NCBI GenBank assembly: GCA_048268485.1
Contig: JBLWVL010000003.1
Location: forward strand, 62,001-126,000
Origin: Oceanospirillum sp048268485
GTDB lineage: Bacteria > Pseudomonadota > Gammaproteobacteria > Pseudomonadales > Halomonadaceae
Direction of reading: 5' to 3'
DNA length: 64,000 nt
How positions within the stretch are numbered: the stretch's first letter is position 1; each line of letters begins with the position of its first letter. Positions 16,670-25,469 of this stretch are shown one piece after another. The notes under the pieces were generated by a model. The model had not been told where the DNA came from. It did not search any database and saw nothing but the letters and a program-made list of their open reading frames with translations. Made by a program: the position numbers and the translations under genes.

Positions 16670-17761
16670 TCAAAGCACACCCTTTGGATAAGAACCCAGA
16701 ATTTTAATATCAGATACTCTCTGACTGATTTCCGCCAATGCTTCTTTAACTTTGTCATTTTCTGCATGAGCAGCAAAGTCGATAAAGAAAACATAGTTCC
16801 AGGCTCCCACCTTAGATGGACGCGTCTCAACACGGGTCAAATCGATACCGTGACGATGGAAGGGTTCCAACAAGTCATGCAGCGCTCCCGGCTGATTGCG
16901 GGTTGCCACCATCAGAGAGGTTTTATCTTCGCCACTGGCTGGTACTTCCTGGTTACCAATAATCAGGAAACGAGTCGAGTTATCCGGCTGATCTTCAATC
17001 TTCTCAGCCAGTTTTTCCAGACCGTACAGCTGAGCCGCCATATCACCGGCAATCGCCGCTGAGTGCCATTCACTTTTTACCAAACGTGCAGCCTCGGCGT
17101 TACTACTTACCGCAATACGCTCAGCATTCGGATAGTGATGGTCCAACCACTTCCGGCACTGAGCCAGAGAAGACGCATGGGAATAGATTCTGGAGATCTT
17201 GTCTTTACGGGTGCTCTCCCCCACCAGCAGGTACTGGTGAATACGCAGTACTACTTCACCGGAGATCTTCAGAGAGGAATCAATAAAGCTATCCAGAGTA
17301 TGACTGATCACGCCTTCTGTGGAGTTCTCAACCGGAACCACACCGTAAGCGACGGCTCCAGCTTCCACTTCACGAAAGACATCATCAATAGCCGCCATTG
17401 GCAGACTGAGAGCCGAGTGGCCAAAGTGCTTGAGAGCAGCTTCCTGAGTAAAAGTCCCCTCCGGGCCAAGAAACGCCACCTTAACCGGTTCTTCAAGAGC
17501 CAGACAGGCCGACATAATTTCCCGGAACAAGCGCGCCATCTCTTCAGATGACAGCGGTCCTTCATTGCGATCCATCACCCGGCGCAGAACCTGAGCTTCA
17601 CGTTCAGGACGATAAAAATGGACATCAACAGAACCGGAGGCCTGCTTGACTTCCGCCACCTGCTGCGCGCACCGGGCACGCTGATTAATCAGCTGCTGAA
17701 TCTGCTGATCAATGGAATCAATTTGGTCGCGCAGCAGCGCGAGCTGTTCGGCTTCGGACAT
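16670..17761 (-). CDS. pheA: Chorismate mutase / prephenate dehydratase (P-protein)
   Basis: 363-aa bifunctional phenylalanine enzyme. An AroQ-type chorismate mutase helix bundle occupies residues 1-90 (LRDQIDSIDQQI start). The dehydratase domain, from about 94 to 270, has GPEGTFTQEAA and the TRFLIIG catalytic segment. A C-terminal ACT domain (about 275-355) carries GALHDLLEPF and VETRPSK, the motif for phenylalanine feedback inhibition. It starts 6 bp after serC, so the two are cotranscribed and probably coupled. Confidence 0.96.
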   Translation of the reverse strand: MSEAEQLALLRDQIDSIDQQIQQLINQRARCAQQVAEVKQASGSVDVHFYRPEREAQVLRRVMDRNEGPLSSEEMARLFREIMSACLALEEPVKVAFLGPEGTFTQEAALKHFGHSALSLPMAAIDDVFREVEAGAVAYGVVPVENSTEGVISHTLDSFIDSSLKISGEVVLRIHQYLLVGESTRKDKISRIYSHASSLAQCRKWLDHHYPNAERIAVSSNAEAARLVKSEWHSAAIAGDMAAQLYGLEKLAEKIEDQPDNSTRFLIIGNQEVPASGEDKTSLMVATRNQPGALHDLLEPFHRHGIDLTRVETRPSKVGAWNYVFFIDFAAHAENDKVKEALAEISQRVSDIKILGSYPKGVL

Positions 17762-17767
17762 CTTGGC

Positions 17768-18853
17768 TTACCCGTGGCGTTTTTCGAAATCAGACATAAA
17801 GGCGATCAAGGCATCAACCGCCGCTTCCGGTACTGCGTTATAGATACTGGCACGCATTCCACCCACAGATCGGTGGCCGGCCAGATTCAATAAACCAGCA
17901 GCCTCAGACTCCTGCAGGAACAGCTTATCCAGAGACGCATCTGCTAATGTAAAGGGTACATTCATCTGAGAGCGATTTGCGACTGCAATCGGGTTAGCAT
18001 AAAAGTCGCTGTTATCAATCGCCTGATAAAGCTTCGCAGCTTTGCGGGTATTGATCTCAGCCATCTTGTCCAGGCCGCCAATATCACGTTTCAGCCAGTC
18101 AAACACCAGTCCTGCCAAGTACCAGGCATAGGTCGGCGGGGTGTTATACATGGAATCGTTATCCGCCATAATGCGATAGTTCATCATCGATGGCGTAACC
18201 GCCATCGCCTGATCCAGCAGGTCATCACGGATAATCACCAGTGTCAGCCCTGCAGGGCCAATATTCTTCTGGGCGCCAGCATAGATCACACCATACTGCG
18301 TCACATCCAGCGGCTTGGACAGAATATCAGAAGACATATCACAGACCAGAGGCACATCAGCCTGTGGCAGGTAATCAAACGCCAGCCCGCCAATGGTTTC
18401 GTTACTGGTAAAGTGGAGGTAAGCAGCATTATCAGACATCTGCAGCTCAGACTGGGCTGGCATGCAGGTGTAATCACGGTCTTTACTGCTACCAGCGATA
18501 TGTAAACCTTCCGCATAACGGGACGCTTCTTTAATCGCCTTACCAGCCCAAACACCAGTTTCGATATAGTTAGGAATGCCACCCTTGCCCAGCAGGTTCA
18601 GAGGAACCATTGCAAACTGACTGCTGGCTCCGCCCTGCATAAAAAGCACTTTATAGTTATTAGGGATGTTCAGCAGCTCACGAAAGTCTTTTTCCGCCTG
18701 AGCGGCGATCGCCACATAATCGTCGCTGCGGTGGCTCATTTCCATAACCGACAACCCACGCCCTTGCCAGTCCAGCATTTCGTATTGAGCTTTTTTCAGT
18801 ACTGTTTCAGGCAGAGCCGCAGGTCCCGCACAAAAATTAAAGAGACGTGTCAT
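17768..18853 (-). CDS. serC: Phosphoserine aminotransferase
   Basis: 361-aa class V PLP aminotransferase acting in serine synthesis and in pyridoxal phosphate synthesis. It opens with NFCAGPAALP; GGASSQFAMVP contacts the cofactor phosphate; the Schiff-base lysine is in AGAQKNIGPAG; and the C-terminal GHRSVGGMRASIYN binds substrate. First gene of the serC-pheA-hisC-tyrA/aroA-cmk-rpsA series, downstream of gyrA. Confidence 0.96.
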   Translation of the reverse strand: MTRLFNFCAGPAALPETVLKKAQYEMLDWQGRGLSVMEMSHRSDDYVAIAAQAEKDFRELLNIPNNYKVLFMQGGASSQFAMVPLNLLGKGGIPNYIETGVWAGKAIKEASRYAEGLHIAGSSKDRDYTCMPAQSELQMSDNAAYLHFTSNETIGGLAFDYLPQADVPLVCDMSSDILSKPLDVTQYGVIYAGAQKNIGPAGLTLVIIRDDLLDQAMAVTPSMMNYRIMADNDSMYNTPPTYAWYLAGLVFDWLKRDIGGLDKMAEINTRKAAKLYQAIDNSDFYANPIAVANRSQMNVPFTLADASLDKLFLQESEAAGLLNLAGHRSVGGMRASIYNAVPEAAVDALIAFMSDFEKRHG

Positions 18854-18982
18854 TTAGGTCTTCTCAAAATCGAAGTTCCGGCAGATCTGCTGCCACGGAA
18901 TGATCAAATAGGGTTTTGAGTCATCACAGAAACTTCAGGTCATGTCAACGCGGCAAAACCGCATCCGGTATAAAACAGTTCC

Positions 18983-19000
18983 GGCGAGGAGGCCCTCGCC
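18983..19000 (-). terminator. Possible weak gyrA terminator
   Basis: GGCGAGG / CCTCGCC forms a 7-bp stem with a 4-nt loop about 50 bp after the gyrA stop. On the minus strand the following bases are GGAACTGTTTTA, a poor T tract, so read-through into serC is possible. Confidence 0.35.
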
Positions 19001-19051
19001 AGACGGGTATGCTTTTACGTAGTGCACATAGTCATGCACCCGGCTTACCAA

Positions 19052-21817
19052 TTAATCCTGAGCGTCACCACCTGCTTCCGGGCCGGTGCTTTCGTTGCTA
19101 CGGGCATCAGTGGCTTGATCTGGCTGATTCTGCCCCTCAGTATTCGCAGCGTCTTCAGGCTCATCGGCAACCTCATCGTCCGAGGCTTCCGGCTCATCGA
19201 TGCGTACCGCTGTAACCAGGTTTTCATCATCTCCCAGACGAATCAGAGTTACCCCCTGTGTATTACGTCCGGAAACAGAGACCTCAGAAACACGAGTACG
19301 AACCAGAGTCCCCTTGTCTGTAATCAGCATCATCTCATCCAGGTCGCTGACCTGCATAGCAGACACCAGCTGACCGTTACGATCGCTGGTCTGCATCGCG
19401 ATAACGCCCTGACCACCACGGTTACGAACCGGGAAAGCTTCCAGGCAGGTACGTTTACCGTAGCCGTTTTCAGAAGCGGTCAGAATATAGATCTGGTTAT
19501 CAGACGCTTCACCGTTCTCTTCAGCAGAAACCGCTTCAGCTGTCACAGCATTATCTGGGTTTTCGTCGTCTTCCGCAGCCACTTCATTAGTCTGAGGGAT
19601 GATCAGGGATATCACCTGAACATCACCCTCTTCCGGCAGACGCATACCGCGAACACCGCCCGCAGTACGCCCCATTGACCGCACATTGGACTCATCAAAG
19701 CGAATCATCTTACCGGCACTGTTCAGCAACATAACATGATTACTGCCGTTGGTAATTGCAGCGCCAATCAGGCGGTCACCCTCTTTAATATCCAGCGCGA
19801 TCAGGCCACTGCTACGAGGGCGGGAGAACTGACTCAGAGCCGTTTTCTTAACCGTGCCTTTAGCGGTTGCCATAAAGACAAAGTGGTCATCAGGGTAATC
19901 ACGAACCGGCAGAATGGTGCTGATCTGCTCACCCTCTTCCAGCGGCAGCAGGTTCACCATAGGGCGACCTCGGGAACCACGACCGGCTTGAGGCAACTCG
20001 TACACTTTCAGCCAGTACACTTTACCTTTGTTGCTAAAGAGCAGAATAGTATCGTGAGTGGAAGCAACCAGCAGGTGCTCAACAACATCTTCATCTTTCA
20101 CGGAGGTTGCAGACTTACCACGACCGCCGCGATGCTGAGCACGGTAATCACTTAACGGCTGAGACTTGGCGTAACCACTACGGGATATGGTCACGACCAT
20201 ATCTTCTTCGTTGATCAGATCTTCCATGGTCAGATCCAGCTGGCTGCTGATGATCTCGGTACGACGCTCTTCACCGTACTGATCACGGATCGCTTCCAGC
20301 TCTTCACGAATCACCTGCAGCAGTTTTTCTGAATCCGCCAGAATACCGGCCAGTTCAGCAATCTTCTCCAGAATATCTTTGTATTCGTTGAGCAGCTTTT
20401 CATGCTCAAGCCCCGTCAGACGGTGCAAACGCAGCTCCAGAATGGCCTGAGCCTGATTCGGAGACAGACGGTATTCACCACCATCCTGCAGACCAAACTG
20501 AGCTTCCAGTTCATCCGGGCGGCATGAATCCGCACCCGCACGCTCCAGCATGGCTATCACATTGCCCGGCGCCCAACTGCCGTTGATCAGTTTTTCTTTC
20601 GCTTCAGCCGCCGATGGAGACTGGCGGATCAGCTCGATTACAGGATCGATATTCGCCAGGGCAATCGCCAGCCCCTCCAGAATATGACCACGTTCACGGG
20701 CTTTACGCAGCTCATAAACCGTCCGACGAGTGACAACTTCGCGACGGTGACGCAGGAAGGCTTCTAAAAGCTCTTTCAGATTCATTACCCGAGGCTGGCT
20801 GTTCTCCAGCGCCACGATATTGATCCCGAAAACACTCTGCAACTGAGTCTGGGCGAACAGGTTATTGATAACCACATCACCGGATTCACCCCGTTTCAGT
20901 TCAATTACCACCCGAAGACCATCTTTATCCGACTCGTCCCGCAGTTCAGAAATGCCTTCGATCTTTTTCTCTTTTACCAATTCAGCGATCTTTTCGATCA
21001 CCCGGGCTTTATTCAGCTGATAAGGGATCTCAGTGATAATAATGGTTTCTTTGTTGGCTTTATCATCACGCTCGATATGGTGACGGGCACGGACATAGAT
21101 GCGCCCCCGGCCGGTACGGTATGCCTGTAGAATACCGGCACGGCCATTGATAATCCCCTGCGTTGGAAAATCCGGCCCCGGAATATATTCCATCAGATCA
21201 TCAATGGTCAGCTCGCTATTGTCCAGCAGAGCCAGGCAGCCATTGATCACCTCTGTCAGGTTGTGCGGTGGAATATTGGTTGCCATCCCCACAGCAATAC
21301 CGGAAGAGCCGTTTACCAGAAGATTCGGTACACGGGTGGGCAGCACTTCAGGGATCTGTTCTGTGCCGTCGTAGTTATCAACGAAATCAACGGTCTCTTT
21401 ATCCAGATCCGCCAGCATCTCGTGGGAGATACGTGCCATACGTACCTCGGTATAACGCATTGCAGCCGCGTTATCACCATCAATGGAGCCAAAGTTACCC
21501 TGGCCATCCACCAGCATATGACGCATGGAGAAAGGCTGCGCCATACGCACAATAGTGTCATACACCGCACTGTCACCGTGAGGGTGGTATTTACCGATTA
21601 CATCACCGACCACACGAGCCGACTTCTTATACGGTTTATTCCAGTCGTTACCAAGCTGCTGCATCGCAAACAGTACACGGCGGTGTACTGGCTTGAGGCC
21701 ATCGCGAACATCGGGAAGTGCACGACCTACGATTACGCTCATGGCGTAATCCAGATAGGACTGTTTTAGCTCATCTTCGATGTTGACTGGCAGAATTTCT
21801 CTTGCAAATTCACCCAT
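19052..21817 (-). CDS. gyrA: DNA gyrase subunit A
   Basis: 921-aa type II topoisomerase subunit (E. coli 875). The catalytic tyrosine is Tyr122 in RYTEVRM. The quinolone pocket retains Ser83 and Asp87 with E. coli numbering, the susceptible-type residues. The C-terminal domain has the beta-pinwheel blades and GyrA-box region (QHRGGRGKSA). Two extras account for the length: an acidic insert of about 30 residues in the C-terminal domain (around EDDENPDNAVTAEAVSAEE), and a long acidic tail of about 45 residues rich in Glu, Asp, Gln and Ser. Both are of a kind seen in marine relatives and may tune DNA wrapping. Monocistronic promoter upstream. Confidence 0.97.
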   Translation of the reverse strand: MGEFAREILPVNIEDELKQSYLDYAMSVIVGRALPDVRDGLKPVHRRVLFAMQQLGNDWNKPYKKSARVVGDVIGKYHPHGDSAVYDTIVRMAQPFSMRHMLVDGQGNFGSIDGDNAAAMRYTEVRMARISHEMLADLDKETVDFVDNYDGTEQIPEVLPTRVPNLLVNGSSGIAVGMATNIPPHNLTEVINGCLALLDNSELTIDDLMEYIPGPDFPTQGIINGRAGILQAYRTGRGRIYVRARHHIERDDKANKETIIITEIPYQLNKARVIEKIAELVKEKKIEGISELRDESDKDGLRVVIELKRGESGDVVINNLFAQTQLQSVFGINIVALENSQPRVMNLKELLEAFLRHRREVVTRRTVYELRKARERGHILEGLAIALANIDPVIELIRQSPSAAEAKEKLINGSWAPGNVIAMLERAGADSCRPDELEAQFGLQDGGEYRLSPNQAQAILELRLHRLTGLEHEKLLNEYKDILEKIAELAGILADSEKLLQVIREELEAIRDQYGEERRTEIISSQLDLTMEDLINEEDMVVTISRSGYAKSQPLSDYRAQHRGGRGKSATSVKDEDVVEHLLVASTHDTILLFSNKGKVYWLKVYELPQAGRGSRGRPMVNLLPLEEGEQISTILPVRDYPDDHFVFMATAKGTVKKTALSQFSRPRSSGLIALDIKEGDRLIGAAITNGSNHVMLLNSAGKMIRFDESNVRSMGRTAGGVRGMRLPEEGDVQVISLIIPQTNEVAAEDDENPDNAVTAEAVSAEENGEASDNQIYILTASENGYGKRTCLEAFPVRNRGGQGVIAMQTSDRNGQLVSAMQVSDLDEMMLITDKGTLVRTRVSEVSVSGRNTQGVTLIRLGDDENLVTAVRIDEPEASDDEVADEPEDAANTEGQNQPDQATDARSNESTGPEAGGDAQD

Positions 21818-21842
21818 GAGTATCGGAATCCTTTATCGGCAA

Positions 21843-21862
21843 CACTGCGTTGCAACCCAGTG
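21843..21862. promoter_or_regulatory. 20-bp near-perfect inverted repeat in the gyrA leader
   Basis: CACTGCGTTGCAACCCAGTG is palindromic except for one C-C pair, with the core GTTGCAAC. It lies 26 bp before the gyrA start, inside the expected leader, where it could be an operator or an RNA hairpin. Confidence 0.4.
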
Positions 21863-21890
21863 CGCAACACTCTTCTTCAAAATTCACCCG

Positions 21891-21920
21891 ATTATACTCT
21901 TTATTCCCCCCATCCAGCAA
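21891..21920 (-). promoter_or_regulatory. Putative gyrA promoter
   Basis: A perfect TATAAT (minus strand, 21891-21896) lies 18 bp from TTGCTG (21915-21920). A G-run sits in the spacer. It gives a leader of about 67 nt. Confidence 0.6.
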
Positions 21921-22016
21921 TTTGCGCACCGACGCCCCACAGTTTGTAAAAAGACCACAAATCAATTTGTTAAGCCTTATCTGCTGCCTGCTCAAAACAG
22001 TACAGACTTTACGAAG

Positions 22017-22051
22017 ACAAAAAAGCCTCTGCACTTAGCGTGACAGAGGCT
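22017..22051 (-). terminator. Terminator of the second chemoreceptor gene
   Basis: 8-bp stem AGCCTCTG / CAGAGGCT followed on the minus strand by five T; insulates gyrA from the chemoreceptor upstream. Confidence 0.75.
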
Positions 22052-22099
22052 GGTTTTAGTTTGCTTTTATTTATTAGTGTTACAGAGAATCCAGGATGA

Positions 22100-24085
22100 T
22101 CAGAGCAGAAACTCCTTTTTATTCCGGGAAACCCCCAGTGCATTCGAGATCCAAAGCACCTTTTCATGCACCTCCGTCTGCACGGAAAGGATTACCTCTT
22201 CAGCCTGCTGCGCCTGCTTCTCCATCTCTTCCATACTGGAGATAAAGACCTCAACCTGCTCTACCTGGTGACGGGCTACTTTGGCACCCTGGTGAGCAAA
22301 GGTAGCCGCCTTATCTGAATGCTCCTGAACAGTTCGGGACATATCCAAAAGTTCGCTGGAAGCTTTCTTTTGCTCCTCAGCAGCATCCGAGATATCCGTC
22401 ATATTGTTTTTCAGATTACCGGACGAGTTACGTAACTGCCCAAGAATGCCACCAATTTTGGTAACCGAGTTTTGCGTTTCCATGGAAAGATTTCGCACTT
22501 CATCAGCCACCACGGCAAAACCACGACCATGCTCCCCCGCCCTTGCGGATTCAATCGCGGCATTCAGTGCCAAAAGATTTGTCTGCTCAGAGATACCGGA
22601 GATCACATCCAGAATGCTGGTGACTTCATCTACAGCCATGATAAGTTCATCCAGGGATTGGTGGCCGCTACTGAGCGTTGAAATAGCCTGTTCACTGGCC
22701 TGCTCCACATTGCGGGCACTGTTCTGACTCGTTTCCATAAAACTAGCAGTTTCACGGGCAAAACTTTCCACCTGGGTAGAACTGGCGTCCACGTCCTGCG
22801 CCAAACGAGTCAGTTCATCAGTAAAACCATGGGACTTGGAAATATAATCACGGGTTTCATTGGCCGTTTTACTGATCGTATCAATATCCGTCAGCACGAC
22901 TTCCAGTGAATCAGTAATCTGGGTCAGCTGAGCATGTTTTTCCTGCTGCTGACTCTGCATAGTTTCAATCATGCGATTAAAATTCTGCGCGATCTGACCC
23001 GTTTCACTATCCGGGTTATGCACATCAATTTGTCGCATCTCACCGCTTTTTACCAGCGAACTGATACCATCAGACAACTCCCGCAGTGTTTTCAGTACAA
23101 CACGATTCTGAAACAGGTGCAGAATAATAGCGACAAACACAATCAGCCCTACATAAGCAATAAAAATCTGCTTAACCTGTCTCTCAAGTGTGTGGCGATA
23201 GGCAATCACATCTGCCTGCCCGGACAAAATTTGCGACTCAGCATCAGCAATTAACTGATTGACCGCAGCCCGGCTTTTCACCCCAGCTTCAATGTTACTC
23301 AGGGTATTATCCAGCTCTGTCGGATACCGGCGCACAAGCCCCTGCAGACCGCTGATCAACTCATCGCCAAGATCCACTTTAGCCGATTCGGACTCTGAGT
23401 CATCTCCCCAACCCATCAGGGCCTGCATCTCATCAACCTCCTCCTCGGCATAGACATCAAGGCGAGGCAGTGCCTTCAGTTCCGCAGCATCGGCCTTCAA
23501 CTGCGCAACTTGCTCCAAAAGAGATTCACGATAGCTGCTATTAGCCGTATCCATATACTGCTCTCGCAGATACTTTACCTGAACAAGGGACTGACTCACG
23601 TGGTGCAACAGTTTAAAATATCCGGCAGCTACGCGAGGGCTATCGGACTCACCTTCATCGGCATAGTCATAAATTACATCAGCGGCATCAGCAATCTCTT
23701 TCTCAGCCTGCAAAAGCAACCCTTTCTGATTACCCGCCAGTTTGCCAGCTCCCCGAAATTCACCAGTCACCCCTTCTTTCAGACGATTCAGGGAATCCGC
23801 AATATCCCTAGCAAGGGCCGGAGGCAAAAGCGCCAAACGTTCAGAGGTCAGTCGGTCAATTTCCTGCTCTGCCGCACTCAACTTTAAAGCATTGCCGGTT
23901 TGCAGGTATTCTTGAAGCGTACGCCTAAGGTCAAGAGCAACCTCTTCTTTCAACTCGTTATAGGATTGAGTTGCGGAGAAAGCGCTATCAAGACGCTTAA
24001 GCCCCCAAAAAAGCGTTGCTGCCAAAGAAACAGCGATCAATATCAGAACAACTGAGGTCGCGCGCGTAACTGTAGCAATTTTCAT
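22100..24085 (-). CDS. Methyl-accepting chemotaxis protein with long helical sensor
   Basis: 661-aa chemoreceptor. Transmembrane helices are at about 9-29 and 307-325. The 277-residue periplasmic part is almost wholly helical and acidic, with no Cache or PAS motif, so it resembles a helical-bundle sensor of unknown ligand. A HAMP-like stretch follows TM2, and the signalling tip is intact at 498-531 (ISEQTNLLALNAAIESARAG). The C-terminus shows no pentapeptide tether. It is transcribed alone, divergent from rdgC, and terminates before gyrA. Only the signalling half allows a firm family call. Confidence 0.92.
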   Translation of the reverse strand: MKIATVTRATSVVLILIAVSLAATLFWGLKRLDSAFSATQSYNELKEEVALDLRRTLQEYLQTGNALKLSAAEQEIDRLTSERLALLPPALARDIADSLNRLKEGVTGEFRGAGKLAGNQKGLLLQAEKEIADAADVIYDYADEGESDSPRVAAGYFKLLHHVSQSLVQVKYLREQYMDTANSSYRESLLEQVAQLKADAAELKALPRLDVYAEEEVDEMQALMGWGDDSESESAKVDLGDELISGLQGLVRRYPTELDNTLSNIEAGVKSRAAVNQLIADAESQILSGQADVIAYRHTLERQVKQIFIAYVGLIVFVAIILHLFQNRVVLKTLRELSDGISSLVKSGEMRQIDVHNPDSETGQIAQNFNRMIETMQSQQQEKHAQLTQITDSLEVVLTDIDTISKTANETRDYISKSHGFTDELTRLAQDVDASSTQVESFARETASFMETSQNSARNVEQASEQAISTLSSGHQSLDELIMAVDEVTSILDVISGISEQTNLLALNAAIESARAGEHGRGFAVVADEVRNLSMETQNSVTKIGGILGQLRNSSGNLKNNMTDISDAAEEQKKASSELLDMSRTVQEHSDKAATFAHQGAKVARHQVEQVEVFISSMEEMEKQAQQAEEVILSVQTEVHEKVLWISNALGVSRNKKEFLL

Positions 24086-24389
24086 AGAATGTACAGTCCT
24101 CGTTTGCGGATTTTATTATCCGCCATTCAATGCAGTGGCCAGGCAAATGCCCGCTATACAACCGTTAAGCAGCACACCATGCCAAAGCAAAATGACAGAT
24201 TTCTTACATTTAAATGACAGTAATATTTCTGCAACACTCAAGTCTCGCTCAAGCCCTAGGTTTACTTTGCTCCAGAGGTTTGACACTTTTGTTACGGAGT
24301 GTAAGAACAACGGTTTTCCCCGTATTATCTGGCTTAGCCGCGTTCTTTATTGGATAATGTCGCGCCCAGAATTGATGGAGTCCTGTCGC
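24086..24389. other. Divergent intergenic region between chemoreceptor and rdgC
   Basis: 304 bp with no convincing gene. It should hold both divergent promoters. I found no clear flagellar sigma-28 box for the chemoreceptor and only a weak GATAAT-type -10 near 24350 for rdgC. The frame upstream of rdgC is open but the extra residues are not conserved. Confidence 0.5.
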
Positions 24390-25310
24390 ATGTGGTTTAA
24401 GAACCTTCAGCTTTTTCAGCTCAACAACGATATTGAGCTTGATCTCAATCAGCTTGAATCCCAGTTAGAAGCGTTCAAATTCGAACCCTGCAAAAGCATT
24501 GAAACCTATCGGCTTGGCTGGACATTGCCCGCTGCGACCGCAGGACAGCGATACCATGCCAGCAGCGGCGCTATCCTGCTCTGCCTGCGCCGCCAGGAAA
24601 AGGTGATTCCGGCAGCCGTGGTGAATGAAACACTTCAGGAAAAAGTGGAAGAACTGGAAGCCAAAGAGAACCGCCACGTTGGCAGAAAAGAAAAGCTCAG
24701 CATTAAAGAGGATATCCTTAGCGAGCTAACGCCCCGCGCTTTTGTTCGCTCAAGTTTTACCTGGGGTTATATCGCACCTCAGGACAACCTGGTGGTGGTT
24801 GATGCATCGAGCACCAAGAAAGCCGATGAATTTTTGGATCTGCTGCGCCAAACCCTGGGTTCCCTGCCTGTTGTTCCTTTCAATACCGAGCAAAGCCCCA
24901 GCATCGTGATGACAGAGTGGCTGCGGGATGCCAGTAAACGCCCTCAGGGGCTGGAGCTGGATGGACAGTGCGAACTGCGCTCTGATCTCGAAGAGGGCAG
25001 TGTGATCCGCTGCAAACAGCAGGAACTGGATGCAGAAGAGATTCTGGCTCATATCGAAACCGGCAAACAGGTTGTTAAGCTGGCGATCAACTGGCAAGAC
25101 CGACTTCAGTTTATTCTGAATGATGATCTGTCCATTAAGCGCCTGCGTTTTGGAGATGACTTGTTGGACGAAGCCAAAGACAGCTACAGCGACGAGGACC
25201 CTATGACCCGGCTGGACACAGACTTTACACTGATGACACTTGAGCTAAAACGTTTTATCCCAACCCTTGCGGAGTGGCTGGGCGGCCAAACAAACCTGGG
25301 GCAGAACTGA
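24390..25310 (+). CDS. rdgC: Recombination-associated protein RdgC
   Basis: 306-aa ring-forming dsDNA-binding protein (E. coli 303 aa) that lines DNA and restrains RecA; associated with the nucleoid. Recognised from MWFKNLQLFQL at the start, LLCLRRQEKVIPAAVVN, TPRAFVRSSF, LGSLPVVPF, the VIRCKQQELDAEEILAHIETGK stretch (read as two halves) and the DTDFTLMTLEL end. Start at ATG 24390 has GGAG 9 bases upstream; an earlier in-frame ATG would add 85 non-conserved residues. Stands alone on the plus strand. Confidence 0.93.
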   Translation: MWFKNLQLFQLNNDIELDLNQLESQLEAFKFEPCKSIETYRLGWTLPAATAGQRYHASSGAILLCLRRQEKVIPAAVVNETLQEKVEELEAKENRHVGRKEKLSIKEDILSELTPRAFVRSSFTWGYIAPQDNLVVVDASSTKKADEFLDLLRQTLGSLPVVPFNTEQSPSIVMTEWLRDASKRPQGLELDGQCELRSDLEEGSVIRCKQQELDAEEILAHIETGKQVVKLAINWQDRLQFILNDDLSIKRLRFGDDLLDEAKDSYSDEDPMTRLDTDFTLMTLELKRFIPTLAEWLGGQTNLGQN

Positions 25311-25469
25311 AAACTCTGCTTATAAATCCAGGAAAGACTTCAGCATCAGCGAATTAAATCCAGTATAGCCGCTATGATCTAATCAGGACGTTCAGAGCAC
25401 AGGCCACCTGATGAGGCCTCCATAATGACACATACTGCCTGAACCAAAAATTACGGACCCAGAGAGACC

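Noticed and set aside
21556..21580. Possible quinolone-resistance substitutions in GyrA
   Set aside because: Ser83 and Asp87 are both present, the susceptible-type residues.
21833..21840. GCCGATAA, the sigma-28 -10 sequence, on the minus strand before gyrA
   Set aside because: No TAAAGTTT-like -35 lies 11 bp upstream and gyrA is not a motility gene; a good sigma-70 promoter is already present.
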